Origin: Turritopsis dohrnii
Taxonomy: Eukaryota > Cnidaria > Hydrozoa > Anthoathecata > Oceaniidae
Length of the DNA stretch: 64,000 nucleotides
Reading direction: 5' to 3'
Assembly (NCBI GenBank): GCA_027922465.2
Contig: BQMF02000054.1
Span: 1,054,001 to 1,118,000 of the forward strand
In this document: piece after piece, positions 57,072 to 64,000 of the stretch
How the letters are laid out: each line of letters starts with the position of its first letter
How positions within the stretch are numbered: position 1 is the first letter of the stretch
Notes under the pieces: generated by a model
What the model was told of the DNA's origin: nothing
Databases searched by the model: none
Seen by the model: the letters and a program-made list of their open reading frames with translations, nothing else
Translations under genes and position numbers: made by a program

Positions 57072-58465
57072 TTACTTTGATTTGTTTGAGTCAATCATGA
57101 AGTTGTCACGCTGTATTTTTCTGCTGATGGGATGGTTAGCTGGTGCTTCAAGCCGTTTAAGATATTCCTGTTTGGGAGTTTTTGGTATGTGACTTAGAAC
57201 TTCATCAGATAAACATCTGATCAGTATTTGTTTTCTGTCATATCTTTCTATCGACTTGATTAAAAGCTCATACACCAATTGAGTACCTGACATTATAGTA
57301 TACCATCTGGAATCCTTTATTTGGATTCAGTTTTCATATCATAAAAAAACGCAAATGCTATCGCCTCTAAAACTTACATTTTCAACAATTTATCATTACT
57401 CGAGCTTAATTATTCAAATTTCCGTATTTGTACTGGTAATGACATGGCTTTGAGACAAAATTTGGGTTAATTTCTCGAGGCTATTTTCCAAAACATTTGA
57501 AATCTACCTGAGCGTGGATAAACATAATGTGTGTTTACTGTCATACTAGGTATTTTAGCAGTTTTTGTCCAGTAGTTATTGAAGAAAAACATATGGCCAA
57601 TCCCTATTTCATAATACCTAGCTAACCAATTGTTGGTTAGTACAATTAACAATTCGACCCTAATGTATAGTACATTTTCCTCCAAACTCGATTGGCTACT
57701 GCATTTTGGTGAAAAGTTTTCCTTCTTTAGCGATTATGATTCGATCTTCCCATATTGTAAAGATGCTTTACAGAACGACTTTCTTGATGAAACCTTTTTC
57801 ACAGATTTACGTATATTCCTGTTCTGGTTTTCACCATTTGACACAACGACCATGTTTTCATGACAATGTTTTTTGACATTGTTGCCAATGTTGTTGCCAT
57901 TGTTGCCAATCTCCTGATGCTATGGAAACTATAACAAATGCTATAACATAATGCTACAGAAGGGTTCTTACGTCATTCATTTTTCTGCTTTTATGCACGA
58001 TTGTTCTTCCAGTGTTTCTGCCTTAGCAAGAGTTCTTCAATTCCACTTATGGTTTCATAAGTACTCTCGTCATCTGAATAACCAAAAACATGAAATCCAT
58101 TGGTTGATTTCAGAGAATCAGGTTACTACTGGCAATAGGATATCCAATAGAACAATACTTACAGTGTTGGAAGTGTGTTTCTATCTGCCTTTTCGTTAAT
58201 TAACGGTTTATTTCGATCTTCCATATTTTTCATAGAACGTCTGTTTGCAATTCCATTGTTAAACAATCTTCAAGCTCTTTCGCTTTTGCTTCTTTTTCAC
58301 TAAACAACCTGGTGATCATGTCCAGTTTTTCTTTGTTTTGAAATCATCTTCTACGTCACTGTTTTGACAAATAATCGATTGGATTTCATTCTTCAGTTTT
58401 TTGATGTCGTTCTCTTACATTTGTGTTTTTTCTTCGTTATTTTGACATTTGACAAGTGACTCATC
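57072..58465 (-). pseudogene. Degraded minus-strand coding remnants, partly coiled-coil-like
   Basis: Short charged reading pieces follow each other on the minus strand in changing frames: ENDIKKLKNEIQSII and QNKEKLDMITRLFSEKEAKA (58.2-58.4 kb), DDESTYETISGIEELLLRQK (about 58.05 kb), and IERYDRKQILIRCLSDEVLS (about 57.2 kb). Stops and frameshifts separate them and splice sites do not connect them cleanly. They could be a decayed gene, an element's gag-like part, or small exons I failed to join. No family recognised. Confidence 0.3.
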
Positions 58466-58622
58466 TTAAATGTTAACTGCATTTCTGTTTGATCTAATTG
58501 GTCAGCGCCGAAAGGTAGCTGATCTTTCATTTCCCCGTGTCTGTCAGTCCGTCCGTGTGTGTGTGTGTTAAGCTCGGTTCCCATTAGAATCGAAAATGTT
58601 GAGCAACAGTCTAAATCATAAC

Positions 58623-58721
58623 TAAATCATAACCAAAGGTTTTTCTATTTAAGTAAGTTAATGTTTGACTAAAACGATACAAAGTAAATATATACATGAA
58701 GGTGATATTGATATATCTCTA
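58623..58721 (-). repeat. 3' LTR, 99 bp
   Basis: Identical to 63791-63889. On the minus strand it begins TAGAGATATATCAATATCAC, directly after the purine tract. Confidence 0.85.
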
Positions 58722-58852
58722 TCTCCCCCCTGGGTGTAACATGGTCAACAACGTAAAGGAAAAAAAAATCATGGTTGGATTGTCTTATCAGTCCGTTCTG
58801 TTATGATCCTACCAAAAAATATAAACAAAACCGGATGGATGCAAGTATTGGA

Positions 58853-61800
58853 TCATTCTTTCAGTCCTTTCTTGTTATGATCCAATAGACGACGTAGGGC
58901 CAGGGGTAACTTCTGGGTCGAATAAGACGGAGTTGAGCCCCTGGTGGGGTGCACATCTGGAGTGTTGTCAAGATCTCGAGGTGGAGCACATTTGGGAGCG
59001 TTGGGGGTGTGGACATCCACCGAAGGCGTGTTGACATCAGGTGTAGTGACGTCGGGAGTGTTGATGTCAGGCGTGGTTGTACTAGATTTTGACGTAGATG
59101 GGGGTGTCTCTTTTGGGTCATCTGTTCTCCTTGGCTGTATGTACTTGAAGTCTCGAATCGATTGTCTGGGGACGTCTGTTTGGACAGCCGGGATGAACTT
59201 CCGCAGGAATCGGCGATTGCGATTGGTTGGTAGGCCGGATCCATCCATCCGTACAGTGTACTTGTCGAATTGGTGGACTTCAACGATTCTTCCAGTCTTG
59301 TCCCATTTGAGTGGATGTGGCCCTCGTTGATTTTGGACTCGGACGTGATCACCTACTTTGAGTGGCGGGAGTTGCTTGGTGTGTCCGGACCATCGTTCAG
59401 ATGCAAGCATGTGGCGATGGCGTAAAGCTTCTTCACGTTTGTTCAGTGTGTCTTCCCATGTGGGGTGGGGTTTGTAGCGTCCAGGTTGAATTGGGATGAA
59501 ATCCTTGACGGGTCTCCCAAAGACGCACATTGCTGGTGATAGGCCAGTCGTCGGATCTGGACAGTTGCGGTATTGTAGCATAGCCCTCTGCAGCTTGTCT
59601 GTGTCCAAATTACCATTAGGGCCGGTGTTTTCAGTGATCAGTCGTTTTGCTGTCTTCACACCAATCTCTGCTCTACAGTTGGAGTGTGCAAATGCCACCG
59701 AAGAGAATCGTTGGCGAACCCCCCAGTCCTGCAGGAAAGTGGAGGTGGTGTGTGATTTGAATTCAGGCCCTTCATCTGAAGTCAGTTCATCAGGGACACC
59801 GAAGGTGGAGAATAGTCTGCGGAGGCAATCAATCAATCCTTTTGATCCTTCACGGGCGCGGTCAATGGTGGGCCAGTTCGAGTATCTATCGACGGTTATC
59901 AGGTAATGCTGGCCTTCATGTTGGAAGAAGTCGGCACAAATCAGTTGAAATGGATATTCTGGAGATGGCGTAGGGTACGGGGGCAGGCTTGGTTGAGATG
60001 GGGCATTTCTGTTACAAACGTTGCAACCATCACGTTGTCGTTGTATGTCTTTGCTGATTCCAGGCCAGAATACTGATAATTTAGCACGAGATGACATCAT
60101 GCCACTGCTTTGGTGGGCGGCATGCAGGGAGTCGAGAATTTGGTCTCTTAATGATGGCGGGATGACTATTCTATCATTGTACAGCACCACTCCGTCAGCG
60201 TAATGCAGATCGTTTCTGTACTGATGGTATTGTTGAATATCTCGTGGGAGGTCATCTCTTCTGATTGGGAATCCATCTTCTAACGCCTTGATGAGGTGCA
60301 TCATTGGTACACTGCTTTGTGTGGCAACCTTAACCATGTCCCAAGTAATTGCTTGGAAGGCGGTTCCTATGGACATGATTTCATTGATTTCGTCGTCCTC
60401 GGTGTCTTCGGGTGCATCGCTGACTGGGTATCTGGAGAAGGCATTCGGGATGATGTTCTTCAGACCGGGAACGTGAGTGATGGCAAATTTGAATGGAAGA
60501 GTCTTCTCTTTGAGGTCTCTCAGGCGAGGATTTGGGATGTCATTTAAAGATCTATCGCTAAAGATCTTTAGAAGGGGTTTGTGGTCGGTGTTCACGAGCA
60601 GGTCTGTGCAGCCAAGGGTGAAGTATTTCGTTTTCTCCAGTGAGTCAGCAACCGCTAATGCTTCGCCAACAATTGGATAGTAGTTGGATTCGGATTTGTT
60701 GGTGAATCTGCTGCCGGTTAGTGTGACCTTCCATCCGTCACAGCAGCATCCAGGCTTCGAACTGTTACACCGGCAGTGTTTCTGTAAGAGCCAGAATCCA
60801 ACACCTTTCTTGGACCAATCAGTAGCTAAGCAGGTTGGCTTGTTTTTCTCAAAGATTCTGATACCTTCTTCAATCTGATTGATGATGATTTGTTTGGAAA
60901 TTTTGAATGTCTCGTCTATTTGTTTGGTCCACACGAAGGGTGTGTTTGGGCGAAGGAGGTGTCTGAATGGTTGGAGTGTTTCAGCAGATGGGAATGCGTA
61001 TGACACTTGATTTATCAAGCCAAACCAAGATCGAACATCGTGGATATTGCGTGGGGTTGGGAAGTCCTCAATTGCCTCAAAGAATCTTCTACAGGGTTTA
61101 ACGCTGTCGAGGGTTATCTCGAAGCCTGCAAATGTGACACAATCTTGAGCAAATTGAACCTTCTGTGGGTTGAGTGTGACACCGTTTTTCCCCAACAAAT
61201 CCAAGTAGTCAACAGCTCGGTAGAAGCTAGCTGCAATGTTGATTGCCCAAAGGAGTGAATCATCGACGCACTTTGTCTTGTCTGGGACATCTGAGGCTAT
61301 CTCATCCATCCTCCTGGTGTACCCGTCACCAGAAGCGACGTAACCTTGGGGTGCGACTTTGTACCTGTACCTTCCCCAAGGGGTAATGAAGGTTGTAAGA
61401 TGCCGATCCTTAGGTTCGAGTGGTATGCTATGGTAGCCGTTCCAGCAGTCAAAGACGGTCTTTTTCATTCCGGGAGGAACCAGGCAGGCTTGGTGGAATG
61501 GTGACATTGTGTGATGGGTCTCCCTGGTTGCATTTGCATTAAGTGCTTGGAAGTCTACGGTTCTACGGGGTGTGCCATCCTTCTTCGCACAGACCACCAT
61601 TCTGTGGCACCAGGTTACTGGTTCTCCAACTGGGACAACTTCTATCACCCCCAGTCTAACATCTTGGTCAAGTCCGGCTTTAACGTCATCTTGCCAGTGT
61701 ATGGGGACAGGCACGGGAGTACGATATGCCCTTGGTGTTGCTGATGGATCGATCATTAGATGGAGTGGTTTGGTGTTCACCATTGGTAGGGGCTGGTGGC

Positions 61801-63487
61801 TGCATGTGTTGAAGGTACTAGAAGCATAGTAGTTGACGAGCCATTCTTGGAGTTTGGATCTGTTCTCTTCGGTTGCTGGGAAGGGAAGTTCGGTAGGCTT
61901 GGGTGGTGGAAGCTCCCTCTTTGGACAGTCACAGTTTGATGTTAATGCACTCTTCGGGGCTTGGGACAATGCGGAAGATACTTCTGAGCTCAAACCAGGT
62001 GTAACCGGCTGTTCATCGTCAGGATCCTCTTCGTCTTGAATTGCGCCAACCTCTCCAATGGTAGGGAAGGTGCTCGAGATGATCCCAAGTTCCACGCAGG
62101 CTTGTCTACTGAGGAAGAACTTCTCAGTTGCGTCGGATGCATAGGCTACCTGCCTTGTTTCTTTCGTATCGCCGTTGGCAGATCGTCCCTTTATGCAGAG
62201 GACGGCAGCTCCGAGGATCGGTATATAACTGTTGTTTGCTGCTCTTATCCTCATCGTTGCTGGTATCAGATCTTCATCCTTGAGACCAAGTCTTTGCAGG
62301 TGTTTGGTGCTGATAACACAACTCTGACATCCGGTGTCTGCCATTGCTTGAAAGGTGGACGTTTTGGTCTTCGTCTTGTCAAGTATATAGCCCAGTCTTG
62401 AGTGGTCGTCGACTGCCACAGAGACAGTCAGCTTGATGTATGGTTGTGGCTGGGATTCCTTCTTGACCCATTTTGTGTCAGTGTAGAGGTGGTGGTCAAG
62501 GGCAGTGGATGATGACAGTGCACTGGTGGTGTTCGATGTTGCACACAGGAAGGACTCCAATGCTGATGTTTCAGTGGTCGCCTTGCTCTTCTGTCTGCAT
62601 ACTGCCGCCAAATGGTGTTTCTTTTGGCAGTAGTCACAGGTCTTGTTGAATGCTGGGCATTTTGTCCTTCTGATGCCCGATGAGGAGTTCTTGCCATGAC
62701 CCTTCTTTCCGCAGTAGTCACATGGTCCATCTTTGATTTGTTCTCGCTGGTTTCTTTTGTATTGACTGATGCCAGCCACCTGTGAGTCATGTAGCTTGTT
62801 GGCAGAACGGCGACCAGCCTCTTTCTTCTCAACAAATTGGAGGACCTCTTCAAGCGACATGTCCTGGTTATGGTCACTGAGAAGGTCGAGTTGGATGTCG
62901 TTGTCGTAAAGTCCTTGAACAACCACGTCACGTAATATTTTGTCACTGTAGCTGATCTCTTGTCCACATTGACAGGTGAGTGTGTATTTGCAAATGTTTG
63001 CTTGTCCTTTGATGCGGGCTGCAAAGGATCTTATTGGTTCGTCACGATCCTGTCGCATCTCATGTAGCGTCACTCTTGCAACCATCGCATTTTCTTCCCT
63101 GACCGCAAGGCTTTTGATGGCTGCTAGCACGTCAGCTTGTGGTCTTCCAGTTAACGTTCCACCAGATAGACGGGTCAGGTCTTTGCGTAGTTCCTCGTCA
63201 CAGCACTCGAGAAGTTGAATGACCAGTTCGGGACCAGTGATTTTTGTTGCAGTGACATAGTCTTGCCATCGAACATTGAAATATGACCAGTCTTCGCTGG
63301 AACCTCCAGTTGTTATTGTTGGTCGCCTGACCTTTTCAACTTGAGCGGCGTCGCGAGCCCCAGGTTCCGGTTGTTGTTGAGCATGATTGCCGGAAGCGTG
63401 GATTTGGAGGAGAGTAGATGCCAATTGAGCGTCTGCATCTATTGTTGAATAGTCGCACCCTGGGTATGGGCATGCAACCACAACCAT
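58853..63487 (-). CDS. Gag-Pol polyprotein of Ty3/gypsy element (1544 aa)
   Basis: Order of domains: an N-terminal C2H2-like finger (CPYPGC with His31/His35), Gag, two cysteine knuckle-like motifs (CDYCGKKGHG and CDYCQKKHHLAAVC, about 256-297), aspartic protease (MADTGCQS, DTG 384-386), reverse transcriptase (IPLEPKDRHLTTFITPWGRY; catalytic KCVDDSLLW, VDD 741-743), RNase H (CLATDWSKKGVGFW, D890), integrase with an HH-CC zinc region (HAAH at about 1122, CNVC at 1155) and D1186, D1238, E1274 (CADFF, TSDEGPEF, RAEIGVKT; D-D-35-E), then a GPY/F-like module. The Pro/Thr-rich C-terminus (TPDINTPDVTTPDV) is low-complexity. The ORF is uninterrupted; no chromodomain or envelope gene was seen. Confidence 0.95.
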   Translation of the reverse strand: MVVVACPYPGCDYSTIDADAQLASTLLQIHASGNHAQQQPEPGARDAAQVEKVRRPTITTGGSSEDWSYFNVRWQDYVTATKITGPELVIQLLECCDEELRKDLTRLSGGTLTGRPQADVLAAIKSLAVREENAMVARVTLHEMRQDRDEPIRSFAARIKGQANICKYTLTCQCGQEISYSDKILRDVVVQGLYDNDIQLDLLSDHNQDMSLEEVLQFVEKKEAGRRSANKLHDSQVAGISQYKRNQREQIKDGPCDYCGKKGHGKNSSSGIRRTKCPAFNKTCDYCQKKHHLAAVCRQKSKATTETSALESFLCATSNTTSALSSSTALDHHLYTDTKWVKKESQPQPYIKLTVSVAVDDHSRLGYILDKTKTKTSTFQAMADTGCQSCVISTKHLQRLGLKDEDLIPATMRIRAANNSYIPILGAAVLCIKGRSANGDTKETRQVAYASDATEKFFLSRQACVELGIISSTFPTIGEVGAIQDEEDPDDEQPVTPGLSSEVSSALSQAPKSALTSNCDCPKRELPPPKPTELPFPATEENRSKLQEWLVNYYASSTFNTCSHQPLPMVNTKPLHLMIDPSATPRAYRTPVPVPIHWQDDVKAGLDQDVRLGVIEVVPVGEPVTWCHRMVVCAKKDGTPRRTVDFQALNANATRETHHTMSPFHQACLVPPGMKKTVFDCWNGYHSIPLEPKDRHLTTFITPWGRYRYKVAPQGYVASGDGYTRRMDEIASDVPDKTKCVDDSLLWAINIAASFYRAVDYLDLLGKNGVTLNPQKVQFAQDCVTFAGFEITLDSVKPCRRFFEAIEDFPTPRNIHDVRSWFGLINQVSYAFPSAETLQPFRHLLRPNTPFVWTKQIDETFKISKQIIINQIEEGIRIFEKNKPTCLATDWSKKGVGFWLLQKHCRCNSSKPGCCCDGWKVTLTGSRFTNKSESNYYPIVGEALAVADSLEKTKYFTLGCTDLLVNTDHKPLLKIFSDRSLNDIPNPRLRDLKEKTLPFKFAITHVPGLKNIIPNAFSRYPVSDAPEDTEDDEINEIMSIGTAFQAITWDMVKVATQSSVPMMHLIKALEDGFPIRRDDLPRDIQQYHQYRNDLHYADGVVLYNDRIVIPPSLRDQILDSLHAAHQSSGMMSSRAKLSVFWPGISKDIQRQRDGCNVCNRNAPSQPSLPPYPTPSPEYPFQLICADFFQHEGQHYLITVDRYSNWPTIDRAREGSKGLIDCLRRLFSTFGVPDELTSDEGPEFKSHTTSTFLQDWGVRQRFSSVAFAHSNCRAEIGVKTAKRLITENTGPNGNLDTDKLQRAMLQYRNCPDPTTGLSPAMCVFGRPVKDFIPIQPGRYKPHPTWEDTLNKREEALRHRHMLASERWSGHTKQLPPLKVGDHVRVQNQRGPHPLKWDKTGRIVEVHQFDKYTVRMDGSGLPTNRNRRFLRKFIPAVQTDVPRQSIRDFKYIQPRRTDDPKETPPSTSKSSTTTPDINTPDVTTPDVNTPSVDVHTPNAPKCAPPRDLDNTPDVHPTRGSTPSYSTQKLPLALRRLLDHNKKGLKE

Positions 63488-63624
63488 GGTAGTAGGTAAG
63501 AAACGCTATACCTGTATAGTTCGAAACTAATTCGATATGTTGGAAGCTTGGTTGGCAAGAGTATTGCCGGTTGGGCTGGACCAGTAAGAGCGTGGTCAGC
63601 GATGGCAGGGATGCCAGTGAGATT

Positions 63625-63760
63625 GATAGCAGAGTTGCAAGTTGTGTGTCCAGGTACCAGATTGGCGACCAGTAATAGCAGAGCTGCGAGTTGGGTGTGT
63701 CTAGGTACCAGATTGGTGACCAGTTATAGCAGAGTTGCTAGTTGCATTCATCCAAGTATC
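63625..63760 (-). repeat. About 50-bp tandem repeat in the element's leader
   Basis: TAGCAGAG recurs at about 63627, 63676 and 63726, each followed by a variant of GGTACCAGATTGGTGACCAG. It lies between the 5' LTR and the Gag start, where packaging or translation signals would be expected. Confidence 0.7.
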
Positions 63761-63790
63761 GAGGTTGTTAGTCGATCATAAAGTCAAACA

Positions 63791-63889
63791 TAAATCATAA
63801 CCAAAGGTTTTTCTATTTAAGTAAGTTAATGTTTGACTAAAACGATACAAAGTAAATATATACATGAAGGTGATATTGATATATCTCTA
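63791..63889 (-). repeat. 5' LTR, 99 bp
   Basis: Identical by eye to the 3' copy at 58623-58721, which points to a recent insertion. Confidence 0.85.
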
Positions 63890-64000
63890 ACAACAGTAGC
63901 ACAACACTTACGATATTAATGGAAACAAATGTCGTGCAACAGAGCGATTGTTGTACAACAGAAGACATGTTGCACAACACATGTTGTAGAGATAGAAATT

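Larger units (their letters stand above)
58623..63889 (-). mobile_element. Young Ty3/gypsy LTR retrotransposon with very short LTRs
   Basis: Identical 99-bp direct repeats bound one Gag-Pol ORF on the minus strand. A purine tract (AGGGGGGAGA on the minus strand, about 58722-58731) abuts the 3' repeat exactly where a polypurine tract should be. CAACAGT occurs outside each end (58604-58610 and 63891-63897) as a possible target duplication, though at the 3' end a dozen bases separate it from the repeat. The repeats lack TG...CA ends. No tRNA primer site was recognised. Confidence 0.9.

Noticed and set aside
63548..63781. 77-aa plus-strand ORF in the gypsy leader
   Set aside because: It is antisense to the element and arises from the tandem repeat in the leader.
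60..64000. tRNA or rRNA genes
   Set aside because: Scanning for GGTTCGAATCC-type B boxes with a matching acceptor stem found no candidate I could fold; a tRNAscan-SE run would decide.

Overview
This is eukaryotic, intron-rich, AT-rich animal DNA. The gene content (a KLHL2/3-type kelch protein, a full nitric oxide synthase, a claudin/PMP22-like four-pass protein), the short introns, and the mix of CR1/L2-like LINEs, DIRS, Ty3/gypsy, Helitron, PIF/Harbinger, mariner-type MITEs and a KDZ-type transposase gene suggest an invertebrate, most likely a cnidarian. That placement is inference; no single marker proves it. All exon models were built by hand from splice consensus and reading-phase continuity, with no transcript evidence.

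Layout. 1-3780 (-): seven exons of a KLHL2/3 ortholog running off the left edge. 3.8-7.9 kb: gene-poor, with a PIF/Harbinger deletion derivative inserted into a dead LINE tail. 7922-12684 (+): an intact 16-exon KDZ transposase-family gene (911 aa) with a CxC2-like zinc cluster. 13.42-14.46 kb: a 54-bp minisatellite built from two interspersed unit types. 14977-about 19566 (-): a previously unnamed multi-exon gene combining a homeodomain-like recognition helix with an HMG-box-like region, convergent with the KDZ gene across the minisatellite. 20-28.3 kb: foldback sequence, a complete-looking DIRS retrotransposon, then two Helitrons in exact head-to-tail tandem, the first interrupted by a 5'-truncated LINE. 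28.3-30.9 kb: gene-poor.

30963-44130 (-): a 26-coding-exon nitric oxide synthase with heme, tetrahydrobiopterin/zinc, calmodulin, FMN, FAD and NADPH regions, carrying a large VNTR and several MITEs in its introns. 45683-54458 (+): a three-exon claudin/PMP22-like gene whose 8-kb first intron holds two nonautonomous DNA elements, an intact-ORF LINE in sense orientation and a dead antisense LINE. 54.9-58.5 kb: DNA-transposon fragments and degraded coding remnants. 58623-63889 (-): a young Ty3/gypsy element with identical 99-bp terminal repeats and one Gag-Pol ORF, probably inserted into a small DNA element.

Host genes and mobile elements do not form a pathway. The one region that may be a functional unit is 7.9-19.6 kb: KDZ gene, minisatellite and homeodomain/HMG gene. 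All reading phases are preserved, no terminal inverted repeats are visible around it, and the second protein has an architecture I do not recognise. It is either a pair of domesticated genes or a composite element whose ends I cannot see.
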